Assembly (NCBI RefSeq): GCF_900108065.1
Contig: NZ_FNVQ01000003.1
Span: 124,001-188,000, forward strand
From: Marinobacterium lutimaris
GTDB taxonomy: Bacteria > Pseudomonadota > Gammaproteobacteria > Pseudomonadales > Balneatricaceae
Length of the DNA: 64,000 bases
Reading direction: 5' to 3'
The notes beneath the pieces are model-generated. The model had not been told where the DNA came from and did not search any database. It saw nothing but the letters and a program-made list of their open reading frames with translations. The translations under genes were made by a program, and so were the position numbers. Below, in pieces: positions 44,046-51,731 of this stretch (the first letter of the stretch is position 1; each line of letters opens with the position of its first letter).

Positions 44046-45413
44046 ATGGACCTGGGAGAGAGGAATCTCACCGATATCAACCAATACCTGGCCTTTTTTG
44101 AAGCCAACAACAATTTAATTCGCGTAAAGACAGAAGTAGACCCGAAGCTGGAGCTGGCGGGGATCGCCAAAAAGCTCGAGGGCACCAAGCCGATCCTTTT
44201 CGAGCGCGTTAAAGGCAGCGAGTATCCGGTATTAATCGGTTTGTACTGGAACCGGCATATTCTCGCCGACATTCTTGGCACGACCAATTCTCAGCTGCCC
44301 TTTGTCTTGCAGAACGAGATCAAGCAATGGCATCTATCTCCCATGGAGCCGGTGGTGCGTAAGCAGGGGCCTGCCAATGAAGTCATTGAGCTTGATGTAG
44401 ACCTCTCCACCCTGCCGATTCCTCATCATGCCGAGGGCGACGGCGGCTCCTACCTGACATCAAGCGTGGTCATCGCCAAGGACCCGGATACCGGTGTTCG
44501 TAACCTCTCCATTCACCGCATGATGGTGACCGGGAAGAATCGCCTTACCCTGCTGCTGGAAGAGCTGGGACACTTGATGGACTACTACAAGCGCGCAGAA
44601 GCGAAAGGCGAAGCGCTGGAGATCACTGTCAACAATGGCATCGATCTTCCGTTGACCGTCGCTGCCGCCGCTCCTGCTTCAGCCGCTCCCATCGATATGG
44701 ACGAGCTGGGCATCGCCTCACAGATGCGCGGCGAACCGGTTGAACTGATTGAAGCGCAGACCGTGGCGGTTGAAGCGATTGCCAATGCACAGTTTGTGAT
44801 CGAGGGCCGTATTCTGCCTGAGGTCCGGGAGATCGAAGGTCCCTATGCCGAGGTGACCGGTTACTACGCCGAACAGGCCCCCCGTTGGGTGTTTGAAGCC
44901 ACTGCCATTACGCGCCGAAAAAATCCCATATTCCACTCCATCCTGTCCGGCAAAGAGGTCCGCAATGCCTACGGGATGAGCGCCAGTGCCGGAGCCTTCA
45001 CCAAAATCAATGCCCTGGTGCCCGAAGTCACGGCGATACACTTCGCCGACGGCAGCGTCCCCTATCACCTGGTGGTGCAGATCGACAAGAAACATGAAGG
45101 CAGCCAGCGCAATGCGATGATGGCGGCTTTCGTGGCGCTCGCCTTTGTAAAGGCCGTCACCGTGGTGGATACCGATGTGGATATTTACTCATCGGAAGAT
45201 GTGGATTGGGCGGTGGCAACTCGCTGCTGTTATGAAAAGGATCTGCTGGTGATCCCTGACGCCATCGGACACCGCTTAAACCCGATGGTGGAAGAAGATA
45301 AATGGACCCGCCTGGGTATAGATGCCACGGTACCGCTGCCTCGACCGGACAAGTTCAGACGCGCCACCAATGTCGATGTGGAGCTGAGCGATTACCAGAT
45401 CGAAGGCGTGTAA
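44046..45413 (+). CDS. UbiD-family decarboxylase
   Basis: A 455-residue prenyl-FMN-dependent decarboxylase of the UbiD family. The NLSIHR segment (153-158) and EGPYAEVTGYY (264-274) match the cofactor-binding and active-site regions. UbiD relatives decarboxylate protocatechuate-type acids, and in anaerobic phthalate degraders phthaloyl-CoA. No ubiX (prenyl-FMN synthase) is in the window, so cofactor must come from elsewhere. Its role in a dioxygenase-type cluster is unclear. AAGGAA precedes the ATG; a terminator follows. Confidence 0.87.
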   Translation: MDLGERNLTDINQYLAFFEANNNLIRVKTEVDPKLELAGIAKKLEGTKPILFERVKGSEYPVLIGLYWNRHILADILGTTNSQLPFVLQNEIKQWHLSPMEPVVRKQGPANEVIELDVDLSTLPIPHHAEGDGGSYLTSSVVIAKDPDTGVRNLSIHRMMVTGKNRLTLLLEELGHLMDYYKRAEAKGEALEITVNNGIDLPLTVAAAAPASAAPIDMDELGIASQMRGEPVELIEAQTVAVEAIANAQFVIEGRILPEVREIEGPYAEVTGYYAEQAPRWVFEATAITRRKNPIFHSILSGKEVRNAYGMSASAGAFTKINALVPEVTAIHFADGSVPYHLVVQIDKKHEGSQRNAMMAAFVALAFVKAVTVVDTDVDIYSSEDVDWAVATRCCYEKDLLVIPDAIGHRLNPMVEEDKWTRLGIDATVPLPRPDKFRRATNVDVELSDYQIEGV

Positions 45414-45430
45414 CTCGATCAACCGCGGGC

Positions 45431-45461
45431 CGGAGCAACCAGGTTTCCGGCTCCGTTTTTT
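45431..45461 (+). terminator. Terminator after ubiD-like gene
   Basis: CGGAGC and GCTCCG form a 6-bp stem with a 13-base loop followed by TTTTTT. Confidence 0.75.
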
Positions 45462-45465
45462 GCGC

Positions 45466-46365
45466 CTAAAGCGGAGCGCCATCACGTAGCGCATCCAGCA
45501 CCACCCGGAAGGCTGCAGTCTGCTGACGGCGGCTGGGGTAATAGAGGTAGTAGCCGGGGAAAGGCTCCGACCAGTCTGTCAGCACCTCTTGCAGTTCGCC
45601 GCTATCGAGATGCGGCTGCGCCAGCCCATCCGGTATCTGCACCAGGCCAACTCCGGCCAAACAGGCGTCCAGGATCTGGATCACGCTGTTCATGATCAGC
45701 GGACCATCCACCCGTACCCGGGATTCCTCTCCGTTTCGTTCAAACTCCCAGGCATAGAGCCCGCCGTGAGTGGGTAGGCGCAAATTGATGCAGCGATGGC
45801 CGGTGAGATCGTTCGGCGTAGCGGGTGCCGAATAGCGCGCCAGATACTTGGGGGATGCCAGGGTAACCATGCGCACCTGTTTTACGATCGGCACGGCAAC
45901 CATATCCGCCGCCAGAATACCGCCAAGCCGGACACCGGCGTCGCAACGCTCCGCCGCAATATCGGTCAGGCCGTAATCGGTGACCAGCTCGACGGTTATC
46001 TCGGGATATTTATCCAGCAAGGGCAACAGCCGTGGCCAGAGCACATAGCGCGCTGCGTATTCATCGGCGGTAATGCGGACGATACCCGCCGGTCTGTCGC
46101 GCAGGTCCGCCACCGCCGACAGGTGTGCATCGATCTCATCGAGCAGTGGAGCGATCTCACGCAGCAGCTTCTCCCCTGCTTCGGTGCGCGTCACGCTGCG
46201 GGTGGTGCGCGTCAGCAACCTCACCCCCAGGCGCTCCTCGAGACCGCGCATGGTCTGGCTGACCGCAGAGGGCGAAACGCCCAGGTGTGCTGCGGCACGG
46301 GTAAAGTTGCCCTCCCGGGCCACGGTCACGAATACGGAGAGAGCATCCAGGCTTTGAGTGGTCAT
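45466..46365 (-). CDS. LysR-family transcriptional regulator
   Basis: A 299-residue LysR regulator with HTH in residues 1-62 (NFTRAAAHLGVSPSAVSQTM) and a standard effector domain. It is divergent from the cupin/cyclophilin/CMD operon across 134 bp and therefore probably its regulator. Closely related to the LysR at 2190, which stands next to the other CMD gene. Confidence 0.9.
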   Translation of the reverse strand: MTTQSLDALSVFVTVAREGNFTRAAAHLGVSPSAVSQTMRGLEERLGVRLLTRTTRSVTRTEAGEKLLREIAPLLDEIDAHLSAVADLRDRPAGIVRITADEYAARYVLWPRLLPLLDKYPEITVELVTDYGLTDIAAERCDAGVRLGGILAADMVAVPIVKQVRMVTLASPKYLARYSAPATPNDLTGHRCINLRLPTHGGLYAWEFERNGEESRVRVDGPLIMNSVIQILDACLAGVGLVQIPDGLAQPHLDSGELQEVLTDWSEPFPGYYLYYPSRRQQTAAFRVVLDALRDGAPL

Positions 46366-46499
46366 TGTTAAGTTTTACTTCACACTGCATTAAGGATTTA
46401 ACGTATACAGAAGATAATCCTAATTTGCTAGATTGGTATTACTTAATAGGAACCACAGAACTGGTTCTACAGAAACAAGATTCCGATCAGGAGGCACCT

Positions 46500-46943
46500 A
46501 TGAGCGCTACAGAAAACAACCCTGACGACATGCAGGTTATCCGCGCCGGTTCGACCCCGGCGATCAAGGGGCCGGCCGACTGGTTCACCGGCACCGTACG
46601 TATCGACAAGATTTTTAACGCCCCGGAGCCGTCCCGCATCGGTATGGCCGTAGTCAACTTTGAACCGGGCGCTCGCACCAACTGGCACACCCACCCGTTG
46701 GGTCAGGCACTGCTGGTCACCGATGGCGTTGGCTGGACCCAGTGTGAAGGCGGCCCGCGCACCGAAATCCGTCCCGGCGACATCATTTACTGCAACTGCG
46801 GCCGTCGCCACTGGCATGGTGCCACTGATACCACCTACATGCAGCACGTAGCGGTGCAGGAAGCGCTGGATGGCAGCCCGGTCACCTGGATGGAACCGGT
46901 TACCGATGAGCAGTACCTGGGCGGCCCGATCAAGAAAGACTGA
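46500..46943 (+). CDS. Cupin protein, (R)-hydroxynitrile lyase (GtHNL)-like
   Basis: A 147-residue cytoplasmic cupin. The ATG at 46500 has CAGGAGG nine bases upstream. GPADWFTGTVRID, then NWHTHPLGQ and RRHWHG, give candidate Mn ligands His63, His65, Gln69 and His104, in the same spacing as in the Granulicella cupin hydroxynitrile lyase; DEQYLGG near the end is also shared. That activity is often a side activity of the family, so the natural substrate is open. First gene of an operon with a cyclophilin-fold protein and a CMD protein. Confidence 0.85.
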   Translation: MSATENNPDDMQVIRAGSTPAIKGPADWFTGTVRIDKIFNAPEPSRIGMAVVNFEPGARTNWHTHPLGQALLVTDGVGWTQCEGGPRTEIRPGDIIYCNCGRRHWHGATDTTYMQHVAVQEALDGSPVTWMEPVTDEQYLGGPIKKD

Positions 46944-47158
46944 GCCCCGCTCGCACACCGGTCTGTCAATGACCAGCGATACCGTCCCGGCAGACAGAAT
47001 AGCTGCCCATTGCAGGGATCGCTGGCACGGTTTTCACCGGACGCCGCGCGTCAAAACAGCAGCCTGGGTTGCCTCTACCCAGGCTGTGCTGCCAACCCTG
47101 CGCAACTCAGAACAACCACTGACGCGCGGCAAACCGGTTTATTAAGAAGGAGTTTTCG

Positions 47159-47518
47159 ATGCCTACAGCGGTCAACATCATCGTTGGAGACACCCGCATC
47201 CCCGCCACCCTGAACGATACGGTCACCGGCCGCGCCCTGGCGGATCGCCTGCCTTATACGGTTTCTGGCCACCGCGCAGAGTTTGACTACTGCTGCACCG
47301 CCGACCGCCCGCTGGCGACCGACCCTGCCGAGCTGCAGGATGGCTGGAGCAACGGCGACCTGCTCTATAGCGGCGGCTGGTTCGCTATTCTGTTCGACGG
47401 TGAAGAGGTCTCGAAAAGCTACACCGACCAGATGATCGTCGGCCGTATCGACGAAGGCCATCTCGACAAGGTCCGCAATCTGGGCGCTTCCATTACCCTG
47501 ACAATGGAAAAAGCCTGA
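47159..47518 (+). CDS. Cyclophilin-like fold protein
   Basis: A 119-residue protein matching the small cyclophilin-like family: N-terminal NIIVGDTRIPATLNDT and the YSGGWFAILFDGEEVSKSY segment. Peptidyl-prolyl isomerase activity is not expected; members recur beside cupin, CMD and flavodoxin genes but their function is unknown. GAAGGAG ribosome binding site. Its last 15 bases, including the stop, are repeated immediately downstream (47521-47535). Confidence 0.78.
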   Translation: MPTAVNIIVGDTRIPATLNDTVTGRALADRLPYTVSGHRAEFDYCCTADRPLATDPAELQDGWSNGDLLYSGGWFAILFDGEEVSKSYTDQMIVGRIDEGHLDKVRNLGASITLTMEKA

Positions 47519-47575
47519 CGATGGAAAAAGCCTGAACGGTGCAGCCAAAACAGCAGATAACAGGAGGTACAACCG

Positions 47576-48214
47576 ATGACTAATGCAGCGTTGAGTACAC
47601 GCCAGCAGGCACTGATCCCGATCGCGGCGTTCGCGGCGGCCGGTGAAACTGCCAAACTGAACACCGCCCTGGCCGAGGGCCTGGACAACGGCGTCAGCAT
47701 CAGCGATGCCAAAGAGGTGCTGGTTCAGGTCTATGCCTATGCAGGATTTCCGCGCAGCCTGAACGCTCTGGGCACACTGATGAAGCTGGTCTCAAAGCGT
47801 AAGGAACAGGGCATAGAGGACGATCCCGGCCAGGAATCGCCAAGCCAGCCGATCCCTCAGGGAGAAGCACTTCTGGCCGCAGGCACCCGTAACCAGACAA
47901 GCCTTGCCGGCGCACCGGTAAAAGGCCCACTGTTCGATTTTGCGCCCGCCATCGACACCTATCTGAAAGCGCACCTGTTCGGCGATATCTTCGAGCGCGA
48001 TAACCTGGACTGGAAAGACCGGGAGCTAGCCACCGTGAGCATGCTGTCGGCGCTGGCCGGCGCCGAAGCCCAGGTAGGCGCCCACGTGAATATCAGCATG
48101 AATGCCGGTATCACCGCCGAGCAGCTGGGCGAGCTGGTCGCAGTGCTGAAAGAAAAGGTTGATGCAAACGCCGCCAAACGTGCCGGCGATGCGCTGGAGC
48201 AGGCCCTGGCGTAA
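47576..48214 (+). CDS. Carboxymuconolactone decarboxylase family protein
   Basis: A 212-residue cytoplasmic protein with two CMD-like helical repeats: VYAYAGFPRSLNALG near residue 60 and DWKDRELATVSMLSALAGAEAQVGAH near residue 150. As in the secreted homologue at 3225 there is no CxxC pair. ACAGGAGGT precedes the start. Last gene of the cupin operon; substrate unknown. Confidence 0.85.
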   Translation: MTNAALSTRQQALIPIAAFAAAGETAKLNTALAEGLDNGVSISDAKEVLVQVYAYAGFPRSLNALGTLMKLVSKRKEQGIEDDPGQESPSQPIPQGEALLAAGTRNQTSLAGAPVKGPLFDFAPAIDTYLKAHLFGDIFERDNLDWKDRELATVSMLSALAGAEAQVGAHVNISMNAGITAEQLGELVAVLKEKVDANAAKRAGDALEQALA

Positions 48215-48245
48215 GCCTTTGCTTCTGCCTTTTTGGAGCATAAAA

Positions 48246-48280
48246 AATCCCGGCATGCGCTTGCTGAACATGCCGGGATT
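48246..48280 (-). terminator. Terminator between convergent CMD and dctP genes
   Basis: AATCCCGGCATG and CATGCCGGGATT form a perfect 12-bp stem with an 11-base loop. The T-run (TTTTTTATG) is on the minus-strand side, so it primarily ends the leftward TRAP-protein transcript, but it may stop both. Confidence 0.85.
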
Positions 48281-48307
48281 ACCCTCACAAGGAGGGAAGC
48301 TTAACGC

Positions 48308-49318
48308 TTAAACGCCGCAAACCTCTTTCAGCTCTACCGCACGTTCATATACCTTTCTCGCCGGAATGCCTTTCGCTTCCAGGTCATTGATGTACTGCTC
48401 GGTAATCTCACCCAGCACGGGCTCCCAGGCTTTGCGCGCATCGTCGGTGAGCGGGATCAGCTTGTCGCCCATCTCGACTGCCTCTTTCATCGACTCTTTA
48501 TCAAGGTTATCGAAGATGGCGGTCATGTACTGCGACCATTTTGCGCCGGAATATTTGTCGAGTACGGCTTTGAGATCGTCAGGCAGTTTGGCGTAGACGT
48601 TCTTGTTCATGGTGACCACGAACGCCAGCGAGTACAGGTTGACCTGAGTGTGGTAGTTCACCAGCTCATTAAGACGGAACACCTTGGTGCCATCCCAGGA
48701 GATCGCTACGCCATCGATGACGTCACGCTGCAGTGACTGGTAGATTTCCGGCGCGGGCATACCCACCGGCTGCGCACCCAGGTTTTCCAGCAGCGTACCG
48801 ACTGCAACGGTTGGGCGACGGATGCGCATCCCTTTCAGGTCATCGGGGTAAAGCATTTCTTTGTCGCGGGAGTGAAGCTGCCCCGGGCCATTGGTGTATA
48901 CGAACAGCACGTGGGAATCATCATACTCGGAGGAGACCTGGCCCTCGTCATACAACTTCTGCAGCAGGCAAGAGCCCTGAGACCCAGAGTTGACCATGCC
49001 TGGCAGCTCTACGATCTGGCTCAGCGGAAAACGGTTGGCGGTATAACCCTGCACCGTGGCGGTCATATCGGCGATATTGTTCACCACCGCATCATAAGAG
49101 GCGCCCGCCTTCACCAGCGTTTGCGAAGGGTAAAGCTCGATGTCGATCCGCCCCTGCGAATCCTCATTGATCATCTTGCCCCACTCAGCAAACCCCTGGT
49201 GGATTGCTGAGTTAGCCGGCCATGGATGGGCGAAACGCAGCGTCACATCTGCTGCCAGAGTACTCATGGAAAAGGCAGCCAGCGCACTACCCATCGCAAC
49301 CAGTGTTTTTAATTTCAT
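48308..49318 (-). CDS. dctP: TRAP transporter solute-binding protein DctP, orphan
   Basis: A 336-residue periplasmic binding protein with a signal peptide (residues 1-22, cut after TLA) and the DctP fold: LRFAHPWPANSAIHQGF, DLKGMRIRRPTVAVGTLLENLGAQPVGMPAPEIYQSLQ region (landmarks only), GVAISWDGTKVF. No permease gene is adjacent; the nearest are at 51732-53536. It follows the Rieske oxygenase gene by about 120 bp on the same strand and so may bind that enzyme's substrate. Confidence 0.88.
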   Translation of the reverse strand: MKLKTLVAMGSALAAFSMSTLAADVTLRFAHPWPANSAIHQGFAEWGKMINEDSQGRIDIELYPSQTLVKAGASYDAVVNNIADMTATVQGYTANRFPLSQIVELPGMVNSGSQGSCLLQKLYDEGQVSSEYDDSHVLFVYTNGPGQLHSRDKEMLYPDDLKGMRIRRPTVAVGTLLENLGAQPVGMPAPEIYQSLQRDVIDGVAISWDGTKVFRLNELVNYHTQVNLYSLAFVVTMNKNVYAKLPDDLKAVLDKYSGAKWSQYMTAIFDNLDKESMKEAVEMGDKLIPLTDDARKAWEPVLGEITEQYINDLEAKGIPARKVYERAVELKEVCGV

Positions 49319-49358
49319 TCGAGGTTTCCTTTTATATTTATAGTTTTACCTGAGGCGA

Positions 49359-49445
49359 AACTTTTCTTTATTGGGCTACTTTCTTTACTGTGCAACGTTT
49401 CCTTACCGCGCAACTTTCTTCGCTGCGCTCATTTCTTTACTGCGC
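49359..49445 (-). repeat. Five degenerate 17-18 bp tandem repeats at the Rieske gene 3' end
   Basis: Read on the minus strand, units of the form GC(G/A)CAGTAAAGAAA(T/G) plus two or three bases lie end to end: 49429-49445, 49412-49428, 49394-49411, 49377-49393, 49359-49376. The first includes the TAA stop of the oxygenase gene, so the array looks like an expansion of the gene end. Confidence 0.7.
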
Positions 49446-50528
49446 TGCGTGGCTGTCGCCCGCGCACATCCGCTTGATAATACGACGCGCCCGGTTGGGC
49501 CCCACATCCACATGGATATCGACCATCGGCCGGTCCGCAAAGCGCTTCATGTTCTGGTACTGAGCCTCGATCACGACCTTATCCTCTTCAAAGGTCATCT
49601 CACTCTGCTCGGTAACGATTTTGTTTATCTCGTCTTTATTGGTTGCAGGGTTTGAGGCCACGGTCCAGAAGTAGTGGCTGCTCTCCGCCGTTTCCGGGGT
49701 GATCGCATGGAAACCGCGCATATGGAAACCGCCGCGGTCGGGCGAGTCCAGTGACTCGGTATTGGCATTGACCGCTCCGGTCCAGATCCGCAGATGCGAC
49801 GGATGGAATTCGATCTCCTGCCAACGATCCACCTTATCCTCGAACGGGTAAGCCATGGTATAGGTCGGCGGCGGCGTTGAGTTGCGCATATGACGCACCA
49901 CACGAACGCTGTCGCCCTCACCTTCCACCTTCATCTCGGCGCCCATATGTACCTTTGCGTTGCCGCCGATGGTGCGCAGATGTACATAGCCCAGATGGCT
50001 GAGGTCCAGCAGATTGTCGTGAATCAGCTGGTATGGTGCCTCGTAGTAGAAAACGCCGCCATCAAATACATAGCGTTCGTCTGTGTGCACCTCGTAGCGC
50101 GGCGGCTCACAGCTGGGTTTCGAGTTTTCTTCAGAACCGAACCAGATCCAGACCAGCGAGTCCTGCTCCTTCACCGAGTAAGCAGATACAAACGCTTTGC
50201 GGGGTACCTTGTCCTGCCCCGGCACCTCCAGACACTTACCTTCGCCATCGAACAGCAGACCGTGGTAACCACAGCGGATGCCGGACTCTTCAACCGTGCC
50301 ATACGAAAGCGGCAGGTCGCGGTGACAGCAGCGGTTCTCCAGCGCTGCGACCTGACCATCGGGGGTGCGAAACAGCACCACGGATTGATTCAGCAGGGTG
50401 CGGCCAATGGGCTTGTCCGTCAGCTCTTTGCTGAGCGCCGCGACATACCACATATCGAGCGGAAATTCGGGTTTGGATGCGTTTTGTTGTTGGGCAAGGG
50501 TTGCAGGATCGGCCTGGCTAACGTTCAT
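49437..50528 (-). CDS. Rieske oxygenase, vanillate O-demethylase/TsaM-like
   Basis: A 363-residue Rieske oxygenase alpha subunit. Cluster ligands are Cys67-x-His69 and Cys86-x2-His89; the iron site is Asp175, His178, His183 (NLLDLSHLGYVH), the arrangement of vanillate demethylase, dicamba monooxygenase and TsaM. It probably demethylates or hydroxylates an aromatic acid. No reductase gene is near, so electrons must come from another system, possibly the reductase at 41818. AGAGG ribosome binding site; divergent from a MarR gene. Confidence 0.87.
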   Translation of the reverse strand: MNVSQADPATLAQQQNASKPEFPLDMWYVAALSKELTDKPIGRTLLNQSVVLFRTPDGQVAALENRCCHRDLPLSYGTVEESGIRCGYHGLLFDGEGKCLEVPGQDKVPRKAFVSAYSVKEQDSLVWIWFGSEENSKPSCEPPRYEVHTDERYVFDGGVFYYEAPYQLIHDNLLDLSHLGYVHLRTIGGNAKVHMGAEMKVEGEGDSVRVVRHMRNSTPPPTYTMAYPFEDKVDRWQEIEFHPSHLRIWTGAVNANTESLDSPDRGGFHMRGFHAITPETAESSHYFWTVASNPATNKDEINKIVTEQSEMTFEEDKVVIEAQYQNMKRFADRPMVDIHVDVGPNRARRIIKRMCAGDSHAAQ

Positions 50529-51132
50529 GATTGGACCTCTTATTTTTTGCTGGGTCTGTTTTTGAGATAGACGCTCAGAAGCGCCATGCGGACAAACCGC
50601 AAGCCGAGAGCAAAGGGCTCGCTCCGATCGGGCTAGTGTCGGTCCGGTAAGATTTAATGGATAAAGCAGAACGGGGATATCGCGCCATCACATCCGCACG
50701 AATGCGGCTATGGGTACTGAACTCTGGGAAAGAGGGAGCGATCCTCTCATACCCTAACGAGTCATAAGCGGGGCTTTGAGCTTTAAGGACAGCGGTTCTG
50801 GCTACCGTCCTGGATAAAGGATGGCGGATAACAGGATCTAACATCGTTCAGCCTTTTGTTTTTTTAGTTGGCATGGAACGAACTATAGACCTGATATAGT
50901 TGATATGTCAACGATATCAAAATAACGCATATCCTTCTTTAATTATGCCAATAATTTCAATAACTTATTAATAAAAATCAACGAAACCACGCAGTTTACT
51001 ACATGCACCAATCGGCGATTGAACAGACAGGACAGGAGCTTTAGCCGGGTCTCACTCGCTTTCTTTGCCCGTCTGATGGCAGTAGCATGCCCTGCTAACC
51101 CACTCACTATCCAAGCAAAAAACCGGACAGTC
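50529..51132. promoter_or_regulatory. Divergent region Rieske oxygenase / MarR
   Basis: 600 bp without a convincing gene. The AT-rich part around 50890-50960 is the likely promoter zone and contains the inverted repeat at 50899-50920. Confidence 0.45.
50899..50920. promoter_or_regulatory. GATAT-type inverted repeat, candidate operator of MarR at 51133
   Basis: GTTGATATGTCAAC (near-palindrome, 50899-50912) overlaps TTGATAT-N7-ATATCAA (50900-50920). Its size fits a MarR operator and it lies between the divergent Rieske and MarR genes. Its sequence differs from the TTAGATATCTAA sites, consistent with a different regulator. Confidence 0.5.
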
Positions 51133-51627
51133 ATGACGACAAAAAGCTCCGTCACAGAGCGCAACAGCCTAAACCTGGATCGCTACGTTCCAGCGCTTGT
51201 CACCGCTCTCGCCAACAAGCTCGGCGCCGGCGCCTCCAGCTGCTATCGCAAGCACTTTGGTGTGGGAGTGGTGGACTGGCGCATCCTGGCGATGCTGGCC
51301 GTGGAGTCCGATATATCCGCCAACCGCATCTGCGAAGTCACCGCTCTCGACAAGGCAGCCACCAGCCGCGCGCTCAAGCAGCTTGAAGAAAATGGCGATG
51401 TGGAATTCAGCAAAGATAAGCAGGACGCCAGACGGATCCTGATCCGGCTGACCCCCAAGGGCAAGGCGCTGCACGACCAGGTGCTGAAAGTCGCCCTGCG
51501 CCGCGAAGCGCTGCTACTGGCGGATTTTTCCGACGCAGAACTGGATATCTTTATCGACCTGCTGCATCGAATGAAAGCGCGGCTGGATGTGGTTAATGGC
51601 TATGATCCCGCTAGCGAGGGTGGCTAG
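51133..51627 (+). CDS. MarR-family transcriptional regulator
   Basis: A 164-residue MarR protein from the ATG at 51133, the more natural start; a TTG at 51019 would add 38 residues of non-regulator sequence. The HTH is DISANRICEVTALDKAATSRALKQLE and the wing DVEFSKDKQDARRILIRLTPKG. Divergent from the vanillate-demethylase-type oxygenase and probably its repressor. Confidence 0.87.
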   Translation: MTTKSSVTERNSLNLDRYVPALVTALANKLGAGASSCYRKHFGVGVVDWRILAMLAVESDISANRICEVTALDKAATSRALKQLEENGDVEFSKDKQDARRILIRLTPKGKALHDQVLKVALRREALLLADFSDAELDIFIDLLHRMKARLDVVNGYDPASEGG

Positions 51628-51731
51628 CGAGGGAAAGTCGCAAAGACTTCCGGTAGCACAGACCGCGCAGAGCTCAGACCCGAAATATCTGGCTCAGCGC
51701 AGCTGCCGCACTTTAGTTAGTTCAGCCCAAA

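Noticed and set aside
49359-49445. A CRISPR array
   Set aside because: Units are directly adjacent and 17-18 bp long without unique spacers; this is an ordinary tandem repeat.
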